Assembly (NCBI GenBank): GCA_946628745.1
Contig: CAMOXA010000001.1
Span: forward strand, 1 to 36,421
Source of the DNA: an uncultured Verrucomicrobiota bacterium
Lineage (GTDB): Bacteria > Verrucomicrobiota > Kiritimatiellia > RFP12 > UBA1067
Direction of reading: 5' to 3'
DNA length: 36,421 nucleotides
The translations under genes were made by a program, and so were the position numbers. A model generated the notes under the pieces. That model worked only from the letters and a program-made list of their open reading frames with translations, was not told the origin of the DNA and did no database searches. Positions 17,078-25,174 of this stretch are shown piece after piece (the first letter of the stretch is position 1; each line of letters starts with the position of its first letter).

Positions 17078-17117
17078 AAGAGGATCGTCTCCCGCGGGGG
17101 ACGATTCTCTTCGTTTC
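17078..17117 (+). terminator. intrinsic terminator after secDF
   Basis: A hairpin has a 16-position stem, AAGAGGATCGTCTCCC (17078-17093) pairing with 17096-17111 with only wobble mismatches; the real loop opens to four or more bases at CGCG. It is followed by CGTTTCT, a weak U tract. It sits 16 nt after the secDF stop and 30 nt before the prfB start, and could also slow entry into prfB. Confidence 0.8.
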
Positions 17118-17140
17118 TGGAGGGCGCGGGAGGTTGATTT

Positions 17141-18283
17141 ATGGCAGAAGAGACAAAGGAAAAACTGATTGAAGCGGAGGAGGTCCGCCAGCGCATTGAA
17201 GACCTCAAGAAGAGGTCTGCCGAGATGGCGGAATACATAAAAATCGCCGCTCGCCGCGAGCGTCTGGCGTCGCTTGAGACTATGCAGGCAGCGCCTGACT
17301 TCTGGAACAACCAGTCGAAAGCCCGCGAGGTCATAGCGGAGACCAACGCAGAACGCGCGTACACCGTACCGTACGATTCGCTTTTGAAATCCGTCGAAGA
17401 CGCCGGCGTAATGCTGGAGCTGGCGGACATGGAAGAAGGCGAGGCCCGGCAGACGGCTCTGAAAGACACGATTGCGGAATGCGAGAAAGCGGACGGCTTT
17501 TTCGCGAAGCTCAGGCTTCAGTCGCTGCTCGGCGGCAAGTTCGACCAGTGCAACGTGTTCGTAAAGCTGCACGCCGGCCAGGGCGGCACCGAGGCGTGCG
17601 ACTGGGTCGCCATGCTTTACCGCATGTACCAGCGCTACGCCGAGAGCCAGGGCTGGAAGGTCGAGGAGTACGACACCCAGCCGGGCGAAGAGGCCGGTTA
17701 CAAGGACGTGTATTTTCGCGTGGAAGGCTCCTACGCCTTCGGGATGCTCAAAGCCGAGCGCGGCATACACCGCCTGGTGCGCATTTCGCCGTTTGACGCG
17801 AACAAGCGCCGCCAGACGTCCTTCGCGTCGATGGAAACCGTCGCCGAGATAAACGACGACATCGACGTGGAGATAAAGGACGAAGACCTCAGGATCGACA
17901 CCTACCGTTCAGGCGGCGCAGGCGGCCAGCATGTCAACAAGACGGATTCCGCCGTTCGACTGACCCACCTGCCGACCGGCATTGTCGTCGCCTGCCAGAA
18001 GGAGCGTTCGCAGCACATGAACAAGGAAAAGGCGATGAACATGCTGCGCGCCCAACTGTACGAATACTACGAGGACCAGAAGAAAGCCGAGATGGACCGC
18101 TTCTACGGGGCGAAATCCGAGAACGGCTGGGGTTCGCAGATACGTTCCTACGTTTTTTGTCCGTATACAATGGTCAAGGACCTCAGGACGGAGTGCGAAA
18201 CGTCGGACGTCAACGGAGTCATGGACGGGAACATCCAGCCTTTCATCGAGTCGTGGCTTCAGATGAAGGCCGCCGGGAAGTAA
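17141..18283 (+). CDS. prfB: peptide chain release factor 2
   Basis: RF2 recognises UGA and UAA in the ribosomal A site and triggers peptide release. The 380-aa protein has an N-terminal helical domain, the stop-recognition SPF at residues 216-218 and the catalytic GGQ at 261-263 inside SGGAGGQHVNKTDSAVR. SPF rather than PxT marks it as RF2 and not RF1. There is no programmed +1 frameshift: the frame is open from ATG through the region near codon 25 where many RF2 genes have an in-frame UGA, so the usual autoregulation is absent. A GGAGG-type site (17119-17132 is purine-rich) precedes the ATG. The DUF721-like gene follows after 5 nt. Confidence 0.95.
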   Translation: MAEETKEKLIEAEEVRQRIEDLKKRSAEMAEYIKIAARRERLASLETMQAAPDFWNNQSKAREVIAETNAERAYTVPYDSLLKSVEDAGVMLELADMEEGEARQTALKDTIAECEKADGFFAKLRLQSLLGGKFDQCNVFVKLHAGQGGTEACDWVAMLYRMYQRYAESQGWKVEEYDTQPGEEAGYKDVYFRVEGSYAFGMLKAERGIHRLVRISPFDANKRRQTSFASMETVAEINDDIDVEIKDEDLRIDTYRSGGAGGQHVNKTDSAVRLTHLPTGIVVACQKERSQHMNKEKAMNMLRAQLYEYYEDQKKAEMDRFYGAKSENGWGSQIRSYVFCPYTMVKDLRTECETSDVNGVMDGNIQPFIESWLQMKAAGK

Positions 18284-18288
18284 GGGCA

Positions 18289-18621
18289 ATGCCGTACGAG
18301 AACGGAGAGAATTGGCTGCCGGTCGATCCCGACAAACGGGGGCGCCACGGCACGTTTGCAGAGGCTCTCAAGGCCGCGGTTTCCGGTCTGGCGGGAGAGA
18401 GGAGCGATTTCTTCGACTCGCTCGCCGACCGCTGGCCGTCGTTGTTCTCCGATTTCGCCGCCCGTCCGGGGCGGTATGACGACGGGCGTCTTTTCCTGTA
18501 CGTGAAGAGCGCGCCCGCGCTTTTCGCCATGCGCCCGCGCCTCGCCTCGATAAAGCGCACGCTTGCGGCTCTGCCGGGGGCACCGAAGAAACTCGATGTT
18601 TATCTGGAGATACACCGATGA
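18289..18621 (+). CDS. DUF721/DciA-like protein
   Basis: This 110-aa protein has the arrangement of the DUF721 family: a helix with LADRWPSLFSDFAARP, then GRLFLYVKSAPALFAMRPRLASIKRTLAALPG and a C-terminal KKLDVYLEIHR strand, like the KH-fold part of DciA. DciA is a widespread loader of the replicative helicase DnaB (family knowledge), so a role in replication initiation is possible. The first 30 residues are polar and probably flexible. I chose the ATG at 18289, 5 nt after the prfB stop with TAAGGG in front. The gene overlaps the next one as ATGA. The assignment rests on a weak, short pattern; a plain hypothetical protein is the alternative. Confidence 0.65.
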   Translation: MPYENGENWLPVDPDKRGRHGTFAEALKAAVSGLAGERSDFFDSLADRWPSLFSDFAARPGRYDDGRLFLYVKSAPALFAMRPRLASIKRTLAALPGAPKKLDVYLEIHR

Positions 18622-20120
18622 TTCTCGCACCGGCACTTTTGGCGACGGCGGTCTACACGTGCGCGATGGAGCGCGTCGATTCGATGGATCCCGTGAACTC
18701 GCAGTCGGCTTACGATTCCCGGGCGGTGCAGCTTGTCTACGAAACGCCGCTTGAAATAGATTACGAGGCTAGGCCGTACCGGCTCGTGCCGGGGCTTTGC
18801 GAACTGCCGGAAGTGTCCGCGGACGGGCTGGTGTACGATCTGAAAATGACCGCCGGCGCGCCGCTTGGCGCGGCGGATGTCAAACGCGCCATCGATCGCC
18901 TTCGCGATCCCGACCGTCCCTCGCCCGGCAGCTGGACCATGAAGCGCGTGCGCGAAGTCACCTGCCCCGGCGACAGGTCCGTAAGGATAGTCCTCGACGC
19001 CCGCCAGCATGTCTTCCCGTGGATGCTCGCGATGGCGTATTGCGGCGTTATGGCGCCGGACGGCGGCGGGACCGGCCCCTACAGGCTCAAGTCGTGGTGG
19101 CGTAACCACGAGATGGTTTTCGAGCGCAACGCCGGCTGGCGCGGATGGGCCGCCGCCGCGGACTCGCCGGGGCTGGCGCCGTTCGACGAGATACGCTATA
19201 TTGTCGTCGACGACATATCGACGCAGTGGCTGATGTTTCTGCGCGGCGAGATCGATTTTCTCGGCAGCATATCCAGGGACAACTGGGGCGCTGTGATGGA
19301 CGCCGGGGGGCGCATCAACCCGAAGCTCGCCGCGGCCGGCATACGGCTGTGCGGCGGCGAACCGGCGATCGAGGTCAGATACATCGGCATGAACATGCGC
19401 GATCCCGTTCTGGGGCCCAACCGCAAGCTTCGCCAGGCGCTTTCGTGCGCGTTCGATTTCCCGACATGGAAATGTTTCTACAACAACAGCATCGAACAGG
19501 CCAACGGCCCCGTCCCGCCGATGGTGGACGGCTATGCGGACGAGCCGGTGCGCTACGGATACGACCTGGAGCGCGCGAAGGCTCTGCTGGCCGAGGCGGG
19601 ATATCCTGGCGGGATCGACCCGGCGACGGGACGCCGCCTTGAAGTCGCGCTGTCTATTGGCCGCCCGAGCCAGGACAGCCGCGAAGCGGGCGAGCTGGTC
19701 GCCAGCTTCTACGCCAAAATCGGGGTCAAACTCGAGTTGAGGTTCCAGACGTGGGAGGCGTTCCTCAGTTCCGTCAACCGGGGCGACGCCCAGCTGTTCC
19801 TGATGGCATGGGTGGGGGACTATCCAGACGCCGAGAACTTTCTGCAGCTCTTCCACTCGAAGAACAAGAGCCCGGGGCCGAACCATTCCGACTACGACAA
19901 CCCCGAGTACGACGCAGAGTACGACGCGGCGATGGCCGCGATGACGCAGGAAGCGCGCCGTGCGCACTGGCGGCGCTGCCAGGAGATTCTGCGAGAGGAC
20001 TGTCCGTGGATATTCACACACATAACGAAAAACTACTCGCTCGCCGGCAGGCGCGTTCTGGGCTTCATCCCGAGCGACTTCCCCTACGGGAACGAGAAAT
20101 ATCTGAGGACCGCGAGATGA
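18618..20120 (+). CDS. ABC transporter substrate-binding protein, family 5 (peptide/nickel type)
   Basis: This 500-aa protein follows the SBP_bac_5 (DppA/OppA/NikA) pattern: SMDPVNSQSAYDSRAVQLVYETPL near the start, YDLKMTAGAPLGAADVKRAIDRLRDP, GTGPYRLKSW with FERNAGWRG, FLRGEIDFLGSI, YIGMNMRDPVLGPNRKLRQALSCAFD, and DLERAKALLAEAGYPGGI. Such proteins deliver short peptides, metals or other ligands to a membrane permease. No permease or ATPase gene is nearby, so this is an orphan. The N-terminus is hydrophobic (residues 2-16) but lacks a basic n-region, and the homologous core begins at once, so export is uncertain. It overlaps the DciA-like gene upstream and tsaB downstream, each as ATGA. Confidence 0.85.
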   Translation: MILAPALLATAVYTCAMERVDSMDPVNSQSAYDSRAVQLVYETPLEIDYEARPYRLVPGLCELPEVSADGLVYDLKMTAGAPLGAADVKRAIDRLRDPDRPSPGSWTMKRVREVTCPGDRSVRIVLDARQHVFPWMLAMAYCGVMAPDGGGTGPYRLKSWWRNHEMVFERNAGWRGWAAAADSPGLAPFDEIRYIVVDDISTQWLMFLRGEIDFLGSISRDNWGAVMDAGGRINPKLAAAGIRLCGGEPAIEVRYIGMNMRDPVLGPNRKLRQALSCAFDFPTWKCFYNNSIEQANGPVPPMVDGYADEPVRYGYDLERAKALLAEAGYPGGIDPATGRRLEVALSIGRPSQDSREAGELVASFYAKIGVKLELRFQTWEAFLSSVNRGDAQLFLMAWVGDYPDAENFLQLFHSKNKSPGPNHSDYDNPEYDAEYDAAMAAMTQEARRAHWRRCQEILREDCPWIFTHITKNYSLAGRRVLGFIPSDFPYGNEKYLRTAR

Positions 20121-20740
20121 AGGCTCAACTGTATGTGGACAGATCCACCGACGTCCAGTCCGTCGCGCTTGTCGATGACGGCGGCATCGTCGCCGAAGAG
20201 ACGTTCGACGGCCTGGATTCCAGAAGCGGCGGCTGGGTGCCGCGAGTCAAGGCGTTCGCGGCGGGCGTCGACATCGGGCGCATCGTCGTAGGCGTCGGTC
20301 CGGGGTCGTTCGCCGGCATACGCGCGGCTCTCGCGTTCGCGCAGGGATACGCGATCGGGTTCGGGTGTGAAGTCGCCGGACTGCCGTCGGCGTGTTCGTT
20401 CGCTCTGGCGGAGGGCCGCATCGCCGTCGTCGGCGACGCGCGCCGCGGCAAGTTCTGGGTGGCTCTTTTCGACGGGCCGCGTCTCGAGAAAGACATCTTC
20501 CAGACCGGGCTGGAAGAACTGGGCGCAAGCGTTCCTCCCGGCGTGGAAGTGACTACGCCCGACGCCCGGCGCATCGATGGCGTACTGAGAAATGTTTTCG
20601 GCGGCCGCTACAAGGGTGGCGGCGTGCCGACCGCGGCAGGTCTGGCGCGCGCGGCGTTGGCGAATCCGTCGCTTCTCGCCGCGGAGCCATTGCCTCTGTA
20701 TCTGAATCCTGCCGTAAGGACCGAACCGCAAGCGCTTTGA
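20117..20740 (+). CDS. tsaB: tRNA t6A37 threonylcarbamoyladenosine synthesis protein TsaB
   Basis: TsaB is the non-catalytic partner that dimerises with TsaD to place t6A at position 37 of ANN-decoding tRNAs. The 207-aa protein keeps the family motif VGVGPGSFAGIRAALAFAQG (near residue 57), GLPSACSFAL and VGDARRGKFWVALF. The N-terminal YVDRSTDVQSVALVDDG replaces the usual IDTST and is rather diverged. A PA.GLARAA stretch near the C-terminus is also typical. The ATG overlaps the stop of the binding-protein gene (ATGA). tsaD, tsaC and tsaE are not in the window. Confidence 0.87.
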   Translation: MKAQLYVDRSTDVQSVALVDDGGIVAEETFDGLDSRSGGWVPRVKAFAAGVDIGRIVVGVGPGSFAGIRAALAFAQGYAIGFGCEVAGLPSACSFALAEGRIAVVGDARRGKFWVALFDGPRLEKDIFQTGLEELGASVPPGVEVTTPDARRIDGVLRNVFGGRYKGGGVPTAAGLARAALANPSLLAAEPLPLYLNPAVRTEPQAL

Positions 20741-20744
20741 CGCC

Positions 20745-21449
20745 GTGAAATACAAGTATCTATACCAGACGAAGGACAACGAGAACCGGGAAGGATGGGT
20801 GGCCGCCAAAAACCGGGCCGAGGCGTACGCCGCGCTGCGCAAGCAAGGGATACGCCCGTACCGCGTCATAGGCGACGATCCGCCAAAATGGCGGTCGCGG
20901 GCGGCCGGTCTCGCGCTGGCGGCGCTCGCCGTGTCTTTCGCCGCCGCCGTCTGGTGGACGATGTCGCCTGCCGGGGAACGCGAGTCGCCGGCGAGACGCC
21001 AGCAGTTGACCGGTGACAGCTCGGTGATATCGGCGGGACTCGAGACCGGGTGGGAAGGCGTCTTCTCGACGACGCTCGACAGATTCCTCGCCGCATACGC
21101 GCAGCCCGGGTGGATTGCGCTGCCGCCAGATGTGACCGAAGACGATGTCTCGCGGTTTGCGGACGAGCTCGAAACGAAGCTGGAATTCTTCGACGGGGAA
21201 CCTCCGGAAGTGCGCCAGTTGAAGCGGATCGTACTCGAAATGAGACGCGAGATGAAAAACTATCTCGCCTCTGGCGGGACCGCCGGTGAATACATGTCGT
21301 TTCTCGAGGAGCGGCAGGACGAAGAGCTGTCGTTCAGGCAGAAAGCGCTCAAATCGGTGGAATCCGCGCCGGAGTCCAGCCGCGAAAGAATACGGATGAA
21401 CATGAACGTGCGCCTGCACGAAATGGGTCTGCCGGAACTCGGCCGCTAG
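20745..21449 (+). CDS. single-pass membrane protein with GspF-N-like head
   Basis: I do not recognise this 234-aa protein as a whole. The first 45 residues (KYKYLYQTKDNENREGWVA then AEAYAALRKQGIRPYRVIG) resemble the small N-terminal module of type II secretion/type IV pilus platform proteins GspF/PilC. KWRSR and one membrane helix (about 53-72) follow, then a helical, charged domain of about 160 residues with coiled-coil character (LKRIVLEMRREMKNYL, EERQDEELSFRQKALKSVE). The basic residues before the helix put the N-terminus in the cytoplasm and the rest in the periplasm. The start is a GTG 4 nt after tsaB with no clear Shine-Dalgarno sequence, suggesting coupled reinitiation. The function is unknown. 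Confidence 0.75.
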   Translation: MKYKYLYQTKDNENREGWVAAKNRAEAYAALRKQGIRPYRVIGDDPPKWRSRAAGLALAALAVSFAAAVWWTMSPAGERESPARRQQLTGDSSVISAGLETGWEGVFSTTLDRFLAAYAQPGWIALPPDVTEDDVSRFADELETKLEFFDGEPPEVRQLKRIVLEMRREMKNYLASGGTAGEYMSFLEERQDEELSFRQKALKSVESAPESSRERIRMNMNVRLHEMGLPELGR

Positions 21450-21474
21450 TTCCCGGCAGGCGCCGCAAACATGG

Positions 21475-21503
21475 CTGACAGCCGCGGAAAGATTTGGTAT
21501 AAT
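21475..21503 (+). promoter_or_regulatory. strong leaderless promoter of the GH3 gene
   Basis: CTGACA (5/6 match to -35), a 17-bp spacer and a perfect TATAAT (21498-21503) with TG at 21495-21496. Only 6 nt lie between the -10 and the ATG at 21510, so the message should begin at the start codon. It reads TTTGGTATAATAC, as does the parE promoter. Confidence 0.85.
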
Positions 21504-21509
21504 ACACGC

Positions 21510-24113
21510 ATGAACATAAAGTGTCTTTTTGCAGTATTCGCGCTGGCTTCGGCCTGCGCGACGGCTCAGAATGTCGACGCTCTGGCCATGGAGCGCGCGA
21601 AAGCGATTTTGTCCCGGATGACTCTCGAGGAGAAGGTGTCGCTTTGCGCAGGTTCGGGAACAATGTCGCTGCCGGCCATACCACGGCTCGGCATAATGGA
21701 CGAGTGGAAGATGTCCGACAACTCCCAGACGGTGCGCGCCGACATGGAGCGCTGGACGTGGAACTGCACATCCACGAACGACGAGGCGACCGTGCTGCCG
21801 AACCTTTCCGCGCTGGCGTCCACGTGGAGCGTGGACCTTGCCGCGCGTTTCGGACACGTCATGGGCGAGCAGGCGCGCGCCCGCGGCAAGGACATGATGC
21901 TCGGCCCCGGCGTCAATATAATGCGCACTCCGCTATGCGGCCGCAACTGGGAATACTTCAGCGAAGATCCTGTTTTGACGGCGAAGCTCGTCGTGCCGGA
22001 AATTAAGGCCATGCAGAGCCACGACGTCGCGGCGTGCGTAAAGCACTTCTGCGTGAACAGCCAGGAGAATGACAGATTCAACAACGACGCCGTCCTGGAC
22101 GACAGGACGCTGAACGAGATATACCTGCCCGCGTTCCGCGCCGCGGTGAAGGAAGCCGGCGTGTATGCTCTCATGACCAGCTACAATCTTTACAACGGCC
22201 AGCGCTGCTCGCAGCACATGTATCTGCTCAAGGGCATTCTGCGCGAGCGCTGGGGCTTCGACGGACTCGTCGTCACGGACTGGGGCGGGCAGCGCTCCAC
22301 TGTCAAATCCGCGCTTTCCGGCGCGGGTACCGAGATGAACAGAGGCTCGGACATACGCTATCTCGCCAATCCGTCCAAGGGGACGTATCCTCTCGCCGAC
22401 GCCGTCCGCGCCGGACAGGTGCCGGGGGCTTTCGTGGACGAGAAGGCGCTGCGCGTTCTCTACACGATGGCCAGGACGAATTTCCTGGATCCAGCGAAGC
22501 GCAAAGGCGGCGAGCGTCTGACGGAGCGCCACCGGAAGGAGGCGCTGGCAATCGCAGAGGAGGCGGTCACGCTTCTGAAGAACGACGCCGGAACGCTGCC
22601 TCTCAATCCCGCAAAGATGAAGAAGGTTCTTCTCGTCGGCAAGCTTGCTGACACCGAGATGACGAAAAAGGGATGGAGCGCCGAGGGCAAGCCGCTTTAC
22701 GAGATTACGCCGTACAAAGGCATCGTGGAGTATTTCGCCGGCAGGAACGTCGCTATAGAGCGCGCGCCGCTTGTCGCCTCCGACGGGGCCGACAGCGTGC
22801 ATCCTGTGATTGAAAGCTCGATAGGAACCTTCGACACGACCGCGATGGACGCGGGGATGAGCGTGCGGGCTTGGCAGACCGAGTGGTACAGCGGCGTCAC
22901 CGCGCCCACCGGGACGCCCTTCAAAGTCGGCTTCTCCCGCCAGCCCGGCTTCGACCTCGGCACCGCCGCGCCGTTCGAGGGGATGGACACGAACTGTTTC
23001 TGCGTCGTGTGGCGGACGAAGCTGATCGCGCCCGAAACCGGCGACTACGCTTTCGCGTGCGAACTCGACCATCGCGCCGAATCGCGCATAGTCATCGACG
23101 GCGCGACCGTTGCTGCCGGCCGCGAGCTCGGCCGCATATCAGGCCAGGCCGCGCTGGCCGCGGGCGAGACGTACGATCTTTCCGTAGTGTACATAGGCGA
23201 CACGGGCGAACATAAAATCGGCTTTGGCTGGCAGCTGCCGTCCGAACGCGGCACGATCGAAGAGCTTCGCGCCAAGGCGGAGTCCGCGGATGCCGTTCTC
23301 GTTTTCACCGGCACGGAGGTCGGCCACGGCCGCGCGCTCGAGTGCGAAGGTGGCGACAGGCCGGACATGAAGCTGCCTGTGGGGCATGACGAGGCCATCG
23401 CCCGCATACTTTCCTGGAAGATTCCCGGTACTGTCGTAGTCAACCATTCCGGCTCGCCGGTCGAGATGCCGTGGGTAGGCGACTGCCCGACGCTCGTGCA
23501 GCAGCCCTATCTCGGCCAGGAGGCGGGCCGCGCCCTCGCGCGGGTTCTCTTTGGCGATGTCAATCCTTCCGGCAAGCTGCCTTGCACATGGCCGTACTCG
23601 TACGCCGACACCGGCGTCGCGAGGCTTGGCGAGCTCACGCCTAAGCACTCGATCTACAACGAGCGCTTCTACGTCGGCTACCGCTGGTTCGACGCGATGG
23701 GCATAAAGCCGATGTTCCCGTTCGGATACGGCCTGTCTTACACGGTGTTCGAGTACAAGAGGCTCAAGGCGAGCCGCGAGGACGGCGGGTTCGAGGTTTC
23801 GGTCAAGGTCGAGAATGCCGGCAGTGTGGCCGGCAAGGAATCGGTGCAGCTTTACGCGACATATCCCGACACTGGCGTCGAGAGATGTGTCGCGGAACTG
23901 AAGGCGTTCGCCAAGACAGGCCTTCTCGAACCGGGCGACGGCGAGAAGCTGACGATGTTCGTCGGCTACCGCGATCTCGCCTATTGGGACGACGTGCAAA
24001 ACCGTTTCACGACTCCCGCAGGCGTCTACAAACTGCTCGTCGGCTCGTCCTCGCGCGACATACGCGGTTCGGTCGACGTCACCGTGCGCGAGACGATGGT
24101 CTTCGACGACTGA
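21510..24113 (+). CDS. secreted glycoside hydrolase family 3 enzyme with PA14 insert
   Basis: This 867-aa GH3 enzyme is probably a beta-glucosidase or related exo-glycosidase. The start at 21510 gives a clean signal peptide (MNIKCLFAVFALASACATAQ), whereas an upstream in-frame ATG would put promoter sequence into the protein. The barrel domain has GPGVNIMRTPLCGRNWEYFSEDP, KHF and the nucleophile Asp257 in GFDGLVVTDWGG. The second domain carries the acid/base-type Glu613 in ECEGGDRPDMKLP, and SGKLPCTWP follows. A PA14-like module at about 440-575, inserted before that Glu, often shapes the sugar site. The C-terminus is a fibronectin-III-like domain. The usual SDGPxGVR near residue 75 reads SDNSQTVR: the substrate-binding Asp stays but the Gly-Pro turn is lost. 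Cleavage by signal peptidase I predicts a periplasmic or extracellular enzyme. Confidence 0.9.
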   Translation: MNIKCLFAVFALASACATAQNVDALAMERAKAILSRMTLEEKVSLCAGSGTMSLPAIPRLGIMDEWKMSDNSQTVRADMERWTWNCTSTNDEATVLPNLSALASTWSVDLAARFGHVMGEQARARGKDMMLGPGVNIMRTPLCGRNWEYFSEDPVLTAKLVVPEIKAMQSHDVAACVKHFCVNSQENDRFNNDAVLDDRTLNEIYLPAFRAAVKEAGVYALMTSYNLYNGQRCSQHMYLLKGILRERWGFDGLVVTDWGGQRSTVKSALSGAGTEMNRGSDIRYLANPSKGTYPLADAVRAGQVPGAFVDEKALRVLYTMARTNFLDPAKRKGGERLTERHRKEALAIAEEAVTLLKNDAGTLPLNPAKMKKVLLVGKLADTEMTKKGWSAEGKPLYEITPYKGIVEYFAGRNVAIERAPLVASDGADSVHPVIESSIGTFDTTAMDAGMSVRAWQTEWYSGVTAPTGTPFKVGFSRQPGFDLGTAAPFEGMDTNCFCVVWRTKLIAPETGDYAFACELDHRAESRIVIDGATVAAGRELGRISGQAALAAGETYDLSVVYIGDTGEHKIGFGWQLPSERGTIEELRAKAESADAVLVFTGTEVGHGRALECEGGDRPDMKLPVGHDEAIARILSWKIPGTVVVNHSGSPVEMPWVGDCPTLVQQPYLGQEAGRALARVLFGDVNPSGKLPCTWPYSYADTGVARLGELTPKHSIYNERFYVGYRWFDAMGIKPMFPFGYGLSYTVFEYKRLKASREDGGFEVSVKVENAGSVAGKESVQLYATYPDTGVERCVAELKAFAKTGLLEPGDGEKLTMFVGYRDLAYWDDVQNRFTTPAGVYKLLVGSSSRDIRGSVDVTVRETMVFDD

Positions 24114-24166
24114 CAAAGCCGCGGCGATCAACCAGCAACACTCAAAACAGATCAAGTGCAAAACAC

Positions 24167-25174
24167 ATGAAGAAAGCTCTTATCACCGGAATCACCGGCC
24201 AGGACGGCTCGTACCTCGCAGAACTCCTTCTGTCGAAGGGATATGAAGTCCATGGCCTCATACGGCGCGCCTCGACATTCAACACCGAGAGAATCGACCA
24301 TCTCTACCAGGACCCGCACGTCAACGAACGCACGCTGTTTTTGCACTACGGCGACATGGGCGACAGCTCCAACCTCATACGCCTCGTCTACGAGATACAG
24401 CCCGACGAGATATACAACCTCGCGGCGCAAAGCCATGTGAGAGTGTCGTTCGATTCGCCGGAGTTCACGGGCGACGTGGATGCTCTCGGCACGATGCGCC
24501 TTCTGGAGGCGATCCATTTGACGGGGCTTGCCGGCAAGACGAGATTCTACCAGGCTTCGACGAGCGAACTCTTCGGCCTCGTGCAGGAAGTCCCCCAGAA
24601 GGAGACGACGCCGTTCTATCCCCGCAGCCCCTACGCCGTCGCGAAGCTGTACGGATACTGGGCGGTGAGGAACTACCGCGAGGCCTACGGCATGTTCGCT
24701 TCGAACGGCATACTCTTCAACCACGAGTCGCCGCGCCGCGGCGAGACTTTCGTCACGCGCAAGATCACCCGCGCGGTCGGCCGCATCAAGGTCGGCCTGC
24801 AGGACAAGCTCTACATGGGCAATATCAATTCGCTGAGAGACTGGGGCTTCGCCGGCGACTATGTCGAAGGCATGTGGCGCATCATCCAGCACGACAGGCC
24901 CGAAGACTTCGTCCTGGCGACGGGCGAGATGCATTCCGTCAAGGAGTTTCTCGAACTTGCGTTCGCCGAGGTCGGCCTGGACTGGCAGAAGTATGTAGAC
25001 TACGACGCGAGGTACATGCGCCCGACCGAAGTCGACCAGCTCCTTGGCGACGCTACAAAGGCCCGCACAGTCCTGGGCTGGGAGCCGAAGGTGAAATTCC
25101 GCGAACTCGTCAGCATGATGGTCGCCGCCGATCTCGCTCTCGCCGAAAAAGAATTCAAAGTCAGGAACGCATGA
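24167..25174 (+). CDS. gmd: GDP-mannose 4,6-dehydratase
   Basis: Gmd converts GDP-D-mannose to GDP-4-keto-6-deoxy-D-mannose, the first step to GDP-L-fucose and related deoxy sugars. The 335-aa SDR-type protein begins with the NADP-binding ITGITGQDGSYLAELLLSKG. It shows HYGDMGDSSNL, AAQSHVRVSF, the catalytic Thr132/Glu134 in STSELFG, Tyr156 and Lys160 in SPYAVAK, and FNHESPRRGETFVTRKI. The ATG at 24167 matches the family start, but the 53-nt gap before it is A-rich and shows no Shine-Dalgarno sequence or promoter box, so it may be read from the GH3 promoter. Its stop overlaps the fcl start (ATGATG). Confidence 0.96.
   Translation: MKKALITGITGQDGSYLAELLLSKGYEVHGLIRRASTFNTERIDHLYQDPHVNERTLFLHYGDMGDSSNLIRLVYEIQPDEIYNLAAQSHVRVSFDSPEFTGDVDALGTMRLLEAIHLTGLAGKTRFYQASTSELFGLVQEVPQKETTPFYPRSPYAVAKLYGYWAVRNYREAYGMFASNGILFNHESPRRGETFVTRKITRAVGRIKVGLQDKLYMGNINSLRDWGFAGDYVEGMWRIIQHDRPEDFVLATGEMHSVKEFLELAFAEVGLDWQKYVDYDARYMRPTEVDQLLGDATKARTVLGWEPKVKFRELVSMMVAADLALAEKEFKVRNA

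Noticed and set aside
17570..17600. AGQGGTEACDW in RF2 taken as the catalytic GGQ
   Set aside because: It is the conserved upstream AGxGGTEA motif; the true GGQ is at residues 261-263.
21471..21509. Upstream in-frame ATG for the GH3 gene at 21471
   Set aside because: It would translate the -35 and -10 boxes and bury the signal peptide; the ATG at 21510 gives a normal export signal.
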